Assembly (NCBI GenBank): GCA_001263235.1
Contig: LGRD01000003.1
Span: 1-37,725, forward strand
Length of the DNA: 37,725 nucleotides
Direction of reading: 5' to 3'
DNA from: Methylibium sp. NZG
GTDB taxonomy: Bacteria; Pseudomonadota; Gammaproteobacteria; Burkholderiales; Burkholderiaceae_C
The notes below the pieces were generated by a model, which was given only the letters and a program-made list of their open reading frames with translations, was not told where the DNA came from and did no database searches. Below are positions 27,061-35,684 of the stretch, piece after piece. How positions within the stretch are numbered: the stretch's first letter is position 1; the number at the start of each line of letters is the position of its first letter. Position numbers and translations under genes: made by a program.

Positions 27061-27094
27061 TACACTTTACGTATACGTCAATTGCCCCAGTGTA
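27061..27094. promoter_or_regulatory. Divergent promoters with a LiuR-type palindromic operator
   Basis: The core TTTACGTATACGTCAA is at 27066-27081. TACACT occurs on the plus strand at 27061-27066 facing liuR, and on the minus strand at 27094-27089 facing the MBL gene. The two possible -10 boxes thus flank one shared operator. The core matches the palindrome upstream of PPK2 at 15 of 16 bases. Binding by the adjacent MerR protein and autoregulation are inferred. Confidence 0.68.
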
Positions 27095-27101
27095 AGACCC
27101 G

Positions 27102-27560
27102 ATGCCCGACCGTGCTGCCTCCACGGCGACACCCCCTTCGCAGACCTTCACCATCGGCGAACTCGCGCGCGAGTTCGACCTGACCACGCGCGCCATCCGC
27201 TTCTACGAAGACTGCGGCCTGCTGCGGCCCCAGCGCCACGGGCGCAACCGTGTCTACACCGCGCGCGACCGCACGCGGCTGAAGCTCACGCTGCGCGGCA
27301 AGCGCCTGGGCCTGACGCTGGCCGAGGTGAAGGAGCTGGTGGACATGTACGAGTCGCCACGCGACACGCAGCCGCAGCTGAAGAAATTCCTGCTCGTGTT
27401 GGCCGCGCACCGCAGCCAGCTCGAACAACAACTCGCCGACTTGCATGCGACGCTCGATGAAGTTCGCGCGCAAGAGCGCGAGGCGCGCCGCCTGCTCAAT
27501 ACCGCGGACAAAAAGGGCGCCGAACACATCACCAACGACAAACGCACCGTGGGAGCGTGA
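27102..27560 (+). CDS. liuR: MerR family regulator of branched-chain amino acid catabolism (LiuR type)
   Basis: LiuR proteins repress leucine/isovalerate degradation genes in proteobacteria. The N-terminal winged helix reads FTIGELAREFDLTTRAIRFYEDCGLLRP (about residues 16-44), and NRVYTARDRTRLKLTLRGKRLGL follows, a sequence close to known LiuR proteins. A long dimerisation helix (about 95-140) has no cysteine cluster for metal sensing. Length is 152 aa. The stop overlaps the thioesterase start by one base (TGATG). Position next to liuA and a palindromic operator supports the call; the ligand is probably an acyl-CoA, which is not shown here. Confidence 0.88.
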   Translation: MPDRAASTATPPSQTFTIGELAREFDLTTRAIRFYEDCGLLRPQRHGRNRVYTARDRTRLKLTLRGKRLGLTLAEVKELVDMYESPRDTQPQLKKFLLVLAAHRSQLEQQLADLHATLDEVRAQEREARRLLNTADKKGAEHITNDKRTVGA

Positions 27561-28012
27561 TGAAGCCTGCCGACGACCACTTCGAGCAACGCACGCGCGA
27601 CTCATTTACGCGCCAGCCGGCCATGCAGACGCTGGGGGCGACCTTGAAGTCGGTCGCACCCGGCGCGGTGGTCATCGCGATGGCGCACCACGCGTCGCTG
27701 ACGCAGCAGCACGGCTTCATCCACGCCGGCATGCTGGCCACCGCGCTCGACTCGGCCTGCGGCTACGCTGCCTTCACGTTGATGCCGCCCGATGCTGCGG
27801 TACTGACGATCGAGTTCAAGGTCAACCTGCTCGCACCGGCGCGCGGGCCGCTGTTCCGCGTCGAAGGGCTGGTGCTCAAGCCCGGCCGCACGATCACGGT
27901 GGTCGAGGGGCGCGCCTTGCAACACGGCGCCGACGGCAACGAGGCGAAGCTCGTCGCCACGATGACCGCCACCATCATGACCGTGCTCGGCCGCGCCGGC
28001 CTTCAGCATTGA
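27560..28012 (+). CDS. PaaI/hotdog-fold thioesterase
   Basis: This 150-aa single hotdog-domain protein has the PaaI-type centre [21 protein letters not shown], whose His-Gly-x-x-His-Gly-like turn and acidic residue form the usual thioesterase site. [16 protein letters not shown] is the second conserved strand pair. It probably cleaves acyl-CoA thioesters in the cytoplasm. ATG 27560 overlaps the liuR stop; a GTG one codon earlier is possible. It ends 25 bp before liuA, so liuR, this gene and liuA likely form one operon. Releasing CoA from stalled branched acyl-CoA intermediates is a reasonable inference. Confidence 0.9.
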   Translation: MKPADDHFEQRTRDSFTRQPAMQTLGATLKSVAPGAVVIAMAHHASLTQQHGFIHAGMLATALDSACGYAAFTLMPPDAAVLTIEFKVNLLAPARGPLFRVEGLVLKPGRTITVVEGRALQHGADGNEAKLVATMTATIMTVLGRAGLQH

Positions 28013-28037
28013 AGAATCACACGTCAGGAGACCCACC

Positions 28038-29219
28038 ATGAACGACCTGCCCGGCCTGAACTTCCAGCTCGGCGACGACATCGACGCGCTGCGCGACGCA
28101 GTGCGCGACTTTGCGCAAGCCGAGATCGCACCGCGCGCCGCCGAGATCGACCGCAGCGACCAGTTTCCTTCTGACCTGTGGCGCAAGATGGGCGCGTTGG
28201 GCGTGCTCGGCGTGACGGTGAGCGAAGAGTACGGTGGCGCCGGCATGGGCTACCTGGCGCACATGATCGCGATGGAAGAGATCAGTCGTGCCAGCGCCAG
28301 CGTGGGCCTGAGCTACGGCGCGCACAGCAACCTGTGCGTCAACCAGATCAAGCGCAACGGCAGCGAGGCGCAGCGCCGCAAGTACCTGCCCAAGCTGATC
28401 AGCGGCGAACACGTGGGCGCGCTGGCGATGAGCGAGCCCGGCGCCGGCAGCGACGTGATCGGCATGAAGCTCAAGGCCGAGGACAAAGGCAGCCACTACC
28501 TGCTCAACGGCACGAAGATGTGGATCACCAACGGGCCGGACGCCGACACGATGGTCGTCTACGCCAAGACCGAGCCGCAGATGGGTGCGCGCGGCGTCAC
28601 CGCGTTCATCGCCGAGAAGGGCATGAAGGGCTTTTCCACCGCGCAGAAACTCGACAAGCTCGGCATGCGCGGCTCGCACACCGGCGAGATGGTGTTCAGC
28701 AATGTCGAGGTGCCAGCCGAGAACGTGCTGGGCGCACTCAACGGCGGCGCCAAGGTGCTGATGAGCGGGCTGGACTATGAACGCGCCGTACTCGCCGCCG
28801 GCCCCATCGGCATCATGCAGGCGGTGATGGACAACGTGGTGCCTTACGTGCACGACCGCAAGCAGTTCGGCCAGAGCATCGGCGAGTTCCAGCTCATCCA
28901 GGGCAAGCTGGCCGACATGTACACCGTGCTGCAGGCCGGCCGCGCCTTTTGCTACACGATCGGCAAGAACCTCGACCTGCTCGGCAGCGAACACGTGCGC
29001 CAGGTGCGCAAGGACTGCGCGAGCGTGATCCTGTGGTGCGCCGAGAAGGCGACGTGGATGGCCGGGGAGGGCATCCAGATCTTCGGCGGCAACGGCTACA
29101 TCAACGAGTACCCGCTCGGCCGCTTGTGGCGCGACGCCAAGCTCTACGAGATCGGCGCTGGCACGAGCGAGATCCGTCGCATGCTGATCGGGCGGGAGCT
29201 GTTTTCGGAGACGATGTGA
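28038..29219 (+). CDS. liuA: Isovaleryl-CoA dehydrogenase
   Basis: This FAD enzyme oxidises isovaleryl-CoA to 3-methylcrotonyl-CoA in leucine breakdown. The acyl-CoA dehydrogenase fold is complete ([31 protein letters not shown]). The catalytic glutamate is at the isovaleryl-specific place on helix G, Glu248 in [14 protein letters not shown], whereas the C-terminal position used by medium-chain enzymes reads Gly-Ala-Gly ([11 protein letters not shown]). That distinguishes it well from other family members. Length is 393 aa with AGGAG ahead of ATG 28038. Methylcrotonyl-CoA carboxylase genes, usually nearby, are not in the window. Confidence 0.96.
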   Translation: MNDLPGLNFQLGDDIDALRDAVRDFAQAEIAPRAAEIDRSDQFPSDLWRKMGALGVLGVTVSEEYGGAGMGYLAHMIAMEEISRASASVGLSYGAHSNLCVNQIKRNGSEAQRRKYLPKLISGEHVGALAMSEPGAGSDVIGMKLKAEDKGSHYLLNGTKMWITNGPDADTMVVYAKTEPQMGARGVTAFIAEKGMKGFSTAQKLDKLGMRGSHTGEMVFSNVEVPAENVLGALNGGAKVLMSGLDYERAVLAAGPIGIMQAVMDNVVPYVHDRKQFGQSIGEFQLIQGKLADMYTVLQAGRAFCYTIGKNLDLLGSEHVRQVRKDCASVILWCAEKATWMAGEGIQIFGGNGYINEYPLGRLWRDAKLYEIGAGTSEIRRMLIGRELFSETM

Positions 29220-29262
29220 CTTCACTGCCCACGTCGACTTGGGCGTGGCGCGCGTGACCTCC

Positions 29263-29787
29263 ATGAGCAGCTTCCACCTGTACCTCGACAGCGCCGACCT
29301 CCGCGAGCTGCGCACTTGCCTGCCGCACCCGGTGGTGCACGGCGTCACCACCAACCCGACGCTGCTCAAGCGCGCCGGCGTCACGCGCCAAGGTTTGCAA
29401 GCGGGCGCGCACCTCAGCGCCGAAGGCGTGCCGGTGACCTGCACGGCGATCTATGCCGCCGAGCAAGCTCACTTCGCTGCGTCACTCGGCGCCGCGTACG
29501 CTGCTCCGTACCTCGGGCGTTTGCAAGACGCTGGCATCGACGGCCTCGCGCTGATTGGGCAGATGCAGTCGCTGATCGACAGAGGCAATCAAAGGAGCAA
29601 CCAGCATAGCGGCACCACCACGCGCCTGCTCGTGGCCAGCGTACGCACGCGCGAGGCGTACCTGGCGTTGCTGCAACTGGGCGTCGGCGCTATCACCATC
29701 CCGCCGCGACTGCTCACTGAGTTGCTGGACCACCCCGCCACGCTGGAGGCCGAGCGCGGCTTTCTGGCCGACGCCGCCACCCTGTGA
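29263..29787 (+). CDS. Transaldolase/fructose-6-phosphate aldolase-like protein, internally shortened
   Basis: The ends match the small transaldolase family. The N-terminus has LYLDSADLRELR and HGVTTNPTLLKRAG. The C-terminal part has LSAEGVPVTCTAIYAAEQAHFAASLGAAYAAPYLGRL-like text, then TRLLVASVRT and ALLQLGVGAITIPPRLL. Between Thr-Asn-Pro-Thr-Leu-Leu and the Leu-Ser-Ala-Glu-Gly strand, full enzymes have about 60 more residues, including the Schiff-base lysine in a Val-Lys-Val-Pro segment. Here only about 20 residues remain and that lysine is absent. At 174 aa against about 220, the usual aldolase chemistry is unlikely. ATG 29263 is the chosen start, though the ribosome site is weak. It follows liuA. 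Confidence 0.75.
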   Translation: MSSFHLYLDSADLRELRTCLPHPVVHGVTTNPTLLKRAGVTRQGLQAGAHLSAEGVPVTCTAIYAAEQAHFAASLGAAYAAPYLGRLQDAGIDGLALIGQMQSLIDRGNQRSNQHSGTTTRLLVASVRTREAYLALLQLGVGAITIPPRLLTELLDHPATLEAERGFLADAATL

Positions 29788-29794
29788 ACGCACC

Positions 29795-30049
29795 ATGAGC
29801 GACCTGCCGCCCCTGCCCGCGCCGCGGCTCGGCCGCTACCGCCACTACAAGGGCGGCGAGTACGAACTCGTCGGCGTCGTGCGGCATAGCGAGACGCTCG
29901 AACCGCTGGTGCTGTACCGCCCGCTGTACGACGCGGCGGGGCTGTGGGTGCGCCCGTACGAGATGTTCTTCGAGGAGGTCGAGGTCGATGGGCGAATGCA
30001 GCCCAGGTTCGTGATGCTGCCGCCGCACCTGGGCGCGGGGTCGGCCTGA
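29795..30049 (+). CDS. DUF1653 domain protein
   Basis: This 84-aa protein has the DUF1653 pattern: LGRYRHYKGGEYELVGVVRHSETLEPLVLYRPLY, then LWVRPYEMFFEEVEVDG, a small beta-barrel-like domain of unknown function. There is no signal or membrane segment. It begins seven bases after the transaldolase-like stop and probably shares its transcript. Confidence 0.88.
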   Translation: MSDLPPLPAPRLGRYRHYKGGEYELVGVVRHSETLEPLVLYRPLYDAAGLWVRPYEMFFEEVEVDGRMQPRFVMLPPHLGAGSA

Positions 30050-30092
30050 ACAGTCCCCTGCCGTGGGGCACGTAAAGACGCGGGTCCGCCGA

Positions 30093-30098
30093 TACACT
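30093..30098 (+). promoter_or_regulatory. Possible -10 box of the carbonic anhydrase gene (TACACT)
   Basis: GATACACTCG upstream of can repeats the TACACT hexamer seen at the PPK2, MBL and liuR promoters. There is no palindrome beside it and no good -35 box, so this is weak. Confidence 0.25.
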
Positions 30099-30127
30099 CG
30101 TTTCACCGAGCCGCCACCGATGCCCGC

Positions 30128-30802
30128 ATGAGCCAAGACCTGAAAGAACTCTTCGAGAGCAACCGCCGCTGGTCGCAGGAGGCCCAGGCCCGCACGCCCG
30201 ACTTCTTCTCGCGCCTTTTGCAGCAGCAGGTGCCGCAGTACCTGTGGATCGGCTGCGCCGACAGCCGCGTGCCGGCCAACGAAATCCTGGGCCTGTTGCC
30301 GGGCGACGTGTTCGTGCACCGCAACGTGGCCAACGTGGTGGTGCACTCCGACTTGAACGCGCTGTCGGTCATGCAGTACGCGATCGACATGCTGCAGGTG
30401 CGGCACGTGATGGTGGTGGGCCACTACGGTTGCGGTGGCGTGATGGCGGCGCTGCAAAACCGCCGCATCGGCCTGGCCGACAACTGGATCCGCCACGTGC
30501 AGGACGTGCGCAACAAGCACCGTCCCTGGATCGACGGCATGCCCGACGAGGAGATGCGCATGCGTGCGTTGTGCGAGCTGAACGTGCTGGAGCAGTCGCT
30601 CAACGTGTGCGAGACGACCATCGTGCAAGACGCCTGGCAGCGCGGGCAACAGGTGGTGGTGCATGGCTGGGTGTACGGCCTGCACAACGGCTTGCTCGAA
30701 GACCTGCGCATCACCGCCGCCGCTGTCGATGACGTGATGCCCGCCTACGGCAGCGCGCTCGCCGCGCTGAAGGAGCGCTTCGACGCCGAGTGGAACAATT
30801 GA
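30128..30802 (+). CDS. can: Beta-class carbonic anhydrase
   Basis: It interconverts CO2 and bicarbonate in the cytoplasm. Zinc ligands and the catalytic dyad are all present: Cys43-Ala-Asp45-Ser-Arg47 ([12 protein letters not shown]) and His99-Tyr-Gly-Cys102 (GHYGCGG). Length is 224 aa. In relatives with liu clusters a carbonic anhydrase is thought to feed bicarbonate to acyl-CoA carboxylases, but no carboxylase is in this window. The gene ends in a double hairpin inside a repeat element. Confidence 0.95.
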   Translation: MSQDLKELFESNRRWSQEAQARTPDFFSRLLQQQVPQYLWIGCADSRVPANEILGLLPGDVFVHRNVANVVVHSDLNALSVMQYAIDMLQVRHVMVVGHYGCGGVMAALQNRRIGLADNWIRHVQDVRNKHRPWIDGMPDEEMRMRALCELNVLEQSLNVCETTIVQDAWQRGQQVVVHGWVYGLHNGLLEDLRITAAAVDDVMPAYGSALAALKERFDAEWNN

Positions 30803-30887
30803 CCCACCCCCGAAGCGCCTTCGGCGCTCCCCCTCGAAGGGGGCGCCACCAGTGGCCCGGCAGAGCCGGTTCCACGGTGGCCGCTTG
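30803..30887. repeat. Hairpin-rich intergenic repeat between can and aceK
   Basis: It has two perfect hairpins (AGCGCC-TTC-GGCGCT at 30814-30828 and CCCCCT-CGA-AGGGGG at 30829-30843). A 34-base tail (30854-30887) matches 25303-25336 at about 28 of 34 bases, both ending GCTTGA. The hairpins may also terminate can. It is a short member of the family at 25.14 kb. Confidence 0.6.
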
Positions 30888-30908
30888 ACGACGGATTGGA
30901 CGACTGGC

Positions 30909-32690
30909 GTGTTCCCGCAAAAGCTCACCGACTCGCGCGCCTACGACATCGCGCAGGCGATGCTCGACGGCTTCAAGCGCCACTACACGCTGTTCCGCGA
31001 AGCCAGCGCAGGCGCGCAGCGCCGCTTCGAGTTGGCCGACTGGCACGGCCAGCAGCGCGCGCAGCGCGAGCGCATCGAGTTCTACGACCTGCGCGTGGGC
31101 GAGGCCGCCGAGCGGCTGCAACGCGAGTTCCAGGCCGCCGCCTTGCCCAAGGACGTGTGGCAGCAGGTCAAGCTGCACTACATCGGCCTGCTGACCAACC
31201 TGTACCAGCCTGAGCTGGCCGAGACCTTCTTCAATTCGGTCACCACCAAGATCCTGCACCGCAGCTACTTCCACAACGACTTCATCTTCGTGCGGCCGGC
31301 GGTCAGCACCGAGTACATCGAGAACGACGAGCCCGCCTCGCTGCCGACTTTCCGCGCCTATTACCCGACGCTGGGTACGCTGCGCGACACCTGGCTGCGC
31401 ATCGTCAACAACTTTCAGCTGCAGGTCGCGTTCGAAGACCTGGAGCGCGACATCGACCAGGTGATGGCGGCGGTGGCGGCCGAACTCGGCGAGTTCAGGA
31501 TGCGTGCCAACTTCCAGGTGCAGGTGCTCTCCAGCCTGTTCTTCCGCAACAAGGGCGCCTACGTGGTGGGCAAGGTCATCAATGGCTTCAACGAGACGCC
31601 GTTTGCGCTGCCGATCATGCACGGGCAGCGCGGGCTGATCGTCGACACGGCCCTCTTCGGCGAAGACGAGCTGTTGCTCGTGTTCAGCTTTGCGCGCGCG
31701 TACTTCATGGTCAACATGGAGGTGCCCTCGGCCTACGTGCAGTTCCTGCGGTCGATGATGCCGCGCAAGCCGCGCAGCGAGATCTACAGCGCCATCGGCC
31801 TGCAAAAGCAGGGCAAGAACCTGTTCTACCGCGACTTTCTGGCGCACCAGCGGCACAGCAGCGACTCATTCCGCATCGCCCCCGGCATCAAGGGCATGGT
31901 GATGCTGGTGTTCGACCTGCCGAGCTTTCCGTATGTGTTCAAGGTCATCAAGGATTTCTTTCCGCCGCAGAAGGAGACGACGCGCGAGCTGGTCAAGCGC
32001 AAGTACCTCATCGTCAAGCAGCACGACCGCGTGGGCCGCATGGCCGACACGCTGGAGTACAGCAACGTGGCCTTCCCGCGTGCACGGTTCAGCGACGAGC
32101 TGGTGGCCGAGCTGAAGCACTTCTGCGCCAGCCTGGTCGAAGAAGACGGCGCCTCGCTGGTGATCCGCCACGTCTACATCGAGCGGCGCATGATTCCGCT
32201 CAACATCTACCTGGCCGATGCCACGCCGCAGCAGATCGAGCAGGTCGTCATTGAGTACGGCAACGCCATCAAGGACCTGGTGCGCGCCAACATCTTCCCT
32301 GGCGACATGCTGTGGAAGAACTTCGGCGTCACCCGCCACGGCAAGGTGGTGTTCTACGACTACGACGAGATCGAGTACCTGACCGACTGCAACTTCCGCA
32401 AGGTGCCCGCGCCGCGCAACGAAGAGGAAGAGATGTCGGGCGAGGTCTGGTATGCGGTCGGCCCGAAGGACGTGTTCCCCGAGACCTTCGAGCCGTTCCT
32501 GCTCGGCAACCCGGCCGTGCGCGCCGTGTTCATGCGCCACCACGCCGACCTGCTGGACGCGGCGTTCTGGCAAGGGCACAAGGAGCAGATTCTCGCCGGC
32601 TACGTGCACGACGTGTTCCCGTACGATGCGCACAAGAGGTTCGAGTACCGGCGCAAGATGTTGGAGGCGATGGAAGGGTCCACTGCGTGA
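30909..32690 (+). CDS. aceK: Isocitrate dehydrogenase kinase/phosphatase
   Basis: AceK phosphorylates and dephosphorylates isocitrate dehydrogenase, switching carbon between the TCA cycle and the glyoxylate shunt, which matters when acetyl-CoA is the carbon source. The regulatory half is followed by the kinase half with the ATP-loop APGIKGMVM (about 324-332), [36 protein letters not shown] and the metal-site [12 protein letters not shown]. Length is about 593 aa. Start choice: GTG 30909 gives [22 protein letters not shown], close to relatives. TTG 30885 and GTG 30852 lie inside the repeat element, so I disfavour them. It stands among acetyl-CoA-producing genes; its icd target is not in the window. 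Confidence 0.95.
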   Translation: MFPQKLTDSRAYDIAQAMLDGFKRHYTLFREASAGAQRRFELADWHGQQRAQRERIEFYDLRVGEAAERLQREFQAAALPKDVWQQVKLHYIGLLTNLYQPELAETFFNSVTTKILHRSYFHNDFIFVRPAVSTEYIENDEPASLPTFRAYYPTLGTLRDTWLRIVNNFQLQVAFEDLERDIDQVMAAVAAELGEFRMRANFQVQVLSSLFFRNKGAYVVGKVINGFNETPFALPIMHGQRGLIVDTALFGEDELLLVFSFARAYFMVNMEVPSAYVQFLRSMMPRKPRSEIYSAIGLQKQGKNLFYRDFLAHQRHSSDSFRIAPGIKGMVMLVFDLPSFPYVFKVIKDFFPPQKETTRELVKRKYLIVKQHDRVGRMADTLEYSNVAFPRARFSDELVAELKHFCASLVEEDGASLVIRHVYIERRMIPLNIYLADATPQQIEQVVIEYGNAIKDLVRANIFPGDMLWKNFGVTRHGKVVFYDYDEIEYLTDCNFRKVPAPRNEEEEMSGEVWYAVGPKDVFPETFEPFLLGNPAVRAVFMRHHADLLDAAFWQGHKEQILAGYVHDVFPYDAHKRFEYRRKMLEAMEGSTA

Positions 32691-32710
32691 TGAGCCTGGC
32701 TGCGCGTTGG

Positions 32711-32822
32711 CCCCCTCTCCCCCTGGAAGAGGGCAGGGGTGAGGGCGCAGCGGTGAAGACAGCGCCGACGTTTGAGGCGGCTCGCGGCCCCTCACCCCGC
32801 CCTCTCCCCAAAGGGGCGAGGG
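32711..32822. repeat. Long imperfect inverted repeat between aceK and thiolase
   Basis: The arms (32711-32745 with CCCTCTCC and AGGGGTGAGGG; 32788-32822 with CCCTCACCCC and GCCCTCTCCCC) are imperfect inverted copies about 35 bases long. They flank a 42-base spacer. The type, built on CCCTCACCCC/CCCTCTCCC, is a very common dispersed element in proteobacteria. It holds no ORF. Confidence 0.65.
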
Positions 32823-32856
32823 AGCAATGCAAGTGGCTGGTTTTTGAGGAGTTCAC

Positions 32857-34047
32857 ATGTCCGACGCAATCGTCATCGTCTCCGCCGCCCGCACGCCCAT
32901 CGGCGGCATGTTGGGCGACTTCGCATCGCTGCCCGCCTACCAACTCGGCGCGGTGGCCATCCAGGCCGCGGTCGAACGCGCCGGCATCACCGGCGATGCG
33001 GTGGGCGAAGTGCTGATGGGCAACTGCCTGATGGCCGGCCAGGGCCAGGCGCCGGCGCGCCAGGCGGCGCTCGGCGCGGGGCTGCCGCAGTCGGCCGGCG
33101 CAGTGACCTTGAGCAAGATGTGCGGCTCGGGCATGCGCGCGATGATGTTCGCGCACGACATGCTGCGCGCCGACAGCGCCGAGGTGGTGGTGGCCGGCGG
33201 CATGGAGAGCATGACCAACGCGCCCCACCTGCTGTTCGCGCGCAAGGGCGTGCGCTACGGCGCGGCGCAGATGTTCGACCACATGGCGATGGACGGGCTG
33301 GAAGACGCCTACACACGTTCAAAGAGCGGCGGCCTCGCGATGGGCGTGTTCGCCGAAGACTGCGTGGCCAAGTACAAGTTCACGCGCGAGGCGCAGGACG
33401 CGTTTGCGATTGCGTCCACGCAGCGCGCCAAGCAGGCCAATGAAGACGGCACGTTCGACTGGGAGATCGCACCGGTGACGCTGCAAGGCAAGTCGGGCGA
33501 CACGGTCGTGAAGTTCGACGAACAACCCTTCAAGGCCAAGCTCGACAAGATCCCCGGCCTCAAACCTGCGTTCAAAAAGGACGGCACCATCACCGCCGCC
33601 AACGCGTCGAGCATCTCCGACGGCGCCGCCGCGCTGGTGCTGATGCGCGAGTCGACCGCGGTGCGTCACGGCTGCAAGCCGCTTGCGCGCATTGCCGCGC
33701 ACGCGGTGCACGCGCAGGCGCCGGCGTGGTTTGCCACCGCACCGGCCGGCGCCATCGACAAGGTGCTGAAGAAGACCGGCTGGGCCGCGAAGGACGTGGA
33801 CCTGTGGGAGGTGAACGAAGCCTTCGCCGCAGTCACGATGGCCGCGATGAACGAGTTCAACCTCGGCCACGAGATCGTCAACGTGCACGGCGGCGCGTGC
33901 GCTTTAGGCCACCCGATCGGCGCCAGCGGCGCGCGCATCGTGGTGACCTTGCTCGGTGCGATGCGCAAGCGTGGCGTCAAGCGGGGCGTGGCGGCGCTGT
34001 GCATCGGCGGCGGCGAGGCGACGGCGATGGCGGTGGAGATGACGTGA
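32857..34047 (+). CDS. Acetyl-CoA C-acetyltransferase (thiolase)
   Basis: Thiolase cleaves acetoacetyl-CoA or condenses two acetyl-CoA. The active-site set is complete: acylated Cys89 in LSKMCGSGMRAMM, His352 in GGACALGHPIGASGAR and Cys382 in ALCIGGGEA, plus NEAFA. Length is 396 aa, normal for biosynthetic-type thiolases (AtoB/PhaA group). GAGGAG precedes ATG 32857. In this setting it likely finishes leucine breakdown by splitting acetoacetyl-CoA; a polyhydroxybutyrate role is the alternative. Confidence 0.95.
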   Translation: MSDAIVIVSAARTPIGGMLGDFASLPAYQLGAVAIQAAVERAGITGDAVGEVLMGNCLMAGQGQAPARQAALGAGLPQSAGAVTLSKMCGSGMRAMMFAHDMLRADSAEVVVAGGMESMTNAPHLLFARKGVRYGAAQMFDHMAMDGLEDAYTRSKSGGLAMGVFAEDCVAKYKFTREAQDAFAIASTQRAKQANEDGTFDWEIAPVTLQGKSGDTVVKFDEQPFKAKLDKIPGLKPAFKKDGTITAANASSISDGAAALVLMRESTAVRHGCKPLARIAAHAVHAQAPAWFATAPAGAIDKVLKKTGWAAKDVDLWEVNEAFAAVTMAAMNEFNLGHEIVNVHGGACALGHPIGASGARIVVTLLGAMRKRGVKRGVAALCIGGGEATAMAVEMT

Positions 34048-34106
34048 TGCCGGCGACACGACCGTCCTCGCGAAATGACGTGATGCCGACGACATGAATG
34101 TCCTCG
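34039..34106. repeat. Imperfect 36-bp tandem duplication at the thiolase/SDR junction
   Basis: ATGACGTGATGCCGGCGACA at 34039 is repeated as ATGACGTGATGCCGACGACA at 34075. 28 of the first 32 bases match. The first copy covers the thiolase stop and the second covers the SDR start codon, so the junction seems to arise from a short duplication. Confidence 0.65.
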
Positions 34107-34768
34107 TCATTGGCGCATCGCGCGGCATCGGGCTCGAACTCGTGCGCCAGCACCGCGCCGCCCACTGCCGCGTGGTGGCCACCGCGCGCGACGAGGCGGG
34201 GCTGGCGCGCTTGGCCGCGCTCGGCGCCGTGCCGCTGCGGCTGGACGTGACGGACCTGGCCGCATGCGCCGGCTTCGGCTGGGCGCTCGACGGCGAGGCC
34301 TTCGACACCGTGTGGTTCGTGGCCGGGGTGCTGAACGGCACGCAGGGCGAGCAAGACGCGCCCGACGCGCCGACCCAAGGCGACTTCGACGCGGTGATGC
34401 ACACCAACGTGCTGGCCCCGATGCGCCTGCTCCCGCTGGCCGCGCAGGCGCTCAAGCCCGGCGGGCGCATGGCGCTGCTGTCGTCGAAGATGGGCTCCAT
34501 CGGCCAGCGCAGCAACGGCGGCAGCTGGCTGTACCGCGCCTCCAAGGCGGCGGCGAATTCGGTGTTGAAGGATTTGTCGTTCGCGTTCGCGGGCAAGGCC
34601 CTCTGCCTGTCGCTGCACCCTGGCTGGGTGCGCACCGACATGGGCGGTGCCGACGCCGACATCGACGTGGCCACCAGCGTGGCGGGCCTGTGCAAAGTAG
34701 TTGCACACGCTCGGCCCGAGGACCACGGCGGCTTCTTCAACTACGACGGGCAGCCGCTGGCGTGGTGA
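34094..34768 (+). CDS. Short-chain dehydrogenase/reductase
   Basis: The cofactor motif GASRGIG (residues 7-13) is at the N-terminus, and the catalytic residues are Ser130/131 and Tyr147-x3-Lys151 (YRASK). LHPGWVRTDMGG is the usual C-terminal segment. With 224 aa it is a short member of the classical SDR class, cytoplasmic and NAD(P)-dependent. The substrate is unknown; similar proteins include C-signal-like SDRs. It overlaps the LysE-family gene by 4 bases (GTGA), indicating coupling. Confidence 0.88.
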   Translation: MNVLVIGASRGIGLELVRQHRAAHCRVVATARDEAGLARLAALGAVPLRLDVTDLAACAGFGWALDGEAFDTVWFVAGVLNGTQGEQDAPDAPTQGDFDAVMHTNVLAPMRLLPLAAQALKPGGRMALLSSKMGSIGQRSNGGSWLYRASKAAANSVLKDLSFAFAGKALCLSLHPGWVRTDMGGADADIDVATSVAGLCKVVAHARPEDHGGFFNYDGQPLAW

Positions 34769-35499
34769 CCTTTGGCCTGCTGCCCGGCCCGGCCGAGGCG
34801 GCGGTGTTCGCCAGCGCCGTGCTGGTGCTCAACGCCAGCCCTGGTGTCGATTTGCTGTTGACCGCCTCGCGCACGCTGCAGGGCGGCGCGCGCGCCGGTG
34901 CGGCAGCGGCGCTGGGCATCAATGCCGGCTGTGTGGTGCACGCGCTGCTCGCCGCCTTCGGGCTGGCCGCGTTGCTGGCGCTGCACCCTGGCGCGTTCAG
35001 GCTGGTTCAGTGGGCCGGCGCGGCGTACCTGGCCTGGCTCGGCATCGGGATGCTGCGCAGCGCGCTGGGCGGCGAGGCGAGCGCGGCTGCGGAGGCGGTG
35101 GCTGCGGGGTCGGCGCAGAGCGAGGCGGCAGGTTCGGCGCAGAGCACGGCGGCTGCTTCAGTGGCCAGTCCACCACCGCCCTATCGCTGGCAACCCGACT
35201 TCCGCGCCGGCTTGCTGACCAACCTGCTCAACCCCAAGGTGGCGCTTTTCTTCCTGGCCTTCATGCCGCAGTTCGTGCCCGCGGCGTCGCCTGCGCCGAC
35301 GGTGTCGTTCCTGTTACTCAGCGCGTGGTTCGTGGTGCAGAGCCTGCTGTTCCTGCTGATCTTGGTGGCGGTGGTGGCGCGCCTGCCGCGCCTGCGCGCT
35401 TCGGGCGCCGTGCGGCGCGTGCTGGGCGTGCTGGGCGGTGCGCTGTTCATCGCGCTGGCAGTGCGCCTGCTGCGCGAGCGGCCGGCCGCGCTAGGATGA
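34765..35499 (+). CDS. LysE/RhtB family exporter
   Basis: The protein is an inner-membrane exporter of amino acids or their derivatives. The N-terminal LNASPGVDLLLTASRTLQGGARAGAAAALG block is the family's hallmark (Pro-Gly-Pro-like turn and Gly-rich helix), and FRAGLLTNLLNPKVALFFLAFMPQFV is the second. About six helices fit 244 aa. Its start is GTG 34765 overlapping the SDR stop. A long Ala/Ser/Gln-rich loop in the middle (about residues 108-135) contains a short direct repeat encoding Gly-Ser-Ala-Gln-Ser. The substrate is unknown. Confidence 0.88.
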   Translation: MTFGLLPGPAEAAVFASAVLVLNASPGVDLLLTASRTLQGGARAGAAAALGINAGCVVHALLAAFGLAALLALHPGAFRLVQWAGAAYLAWLGIGMLRSALGGEASAAAEAVAAGSAQSEAAGSAQSTAAASVASPPPPYRWQPDFRAGLLTNLLNPKVALFFLAFMPQFVPAASPAPTVSFLLLSAWFVVQSLLFLLILVAVVARLPRLRASGAVRRVLGVLGGALFIALAVRLLRERPAALG

Positions 35500-35684
35500 T
35501 TTGCTTCAAGCACACCATGTGCAAACCCGCTTTGCCACCGGGCAGAACCCACCTCCGTGAAAGACACGCATGACCTCGACTGCCGAGACATTGTTTGTAC
35601 CCTCGCCCCATGCTTCCTGCGCTGTTGCTCGCGCCACAGGGCTGGCCGTGCGCATGGTCTGCAACCTTGCGCAAGGCCAATGAC

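Noticed and set aside
30852-30908. Longer aceK starts at GTG 30852 or TTG 30885
   Set aside because: Both lie in a repeat whose twin occurs at 25.3 kb without aceK, so those codons are probably not part of the gene.
35090-35160. Short direct repeat in the LysE-family gene as a mobile element
   Set aside because: It is an in-frame Gly-Ser-Ala-Gln-Ser repeat in a variable loop and has no element features.
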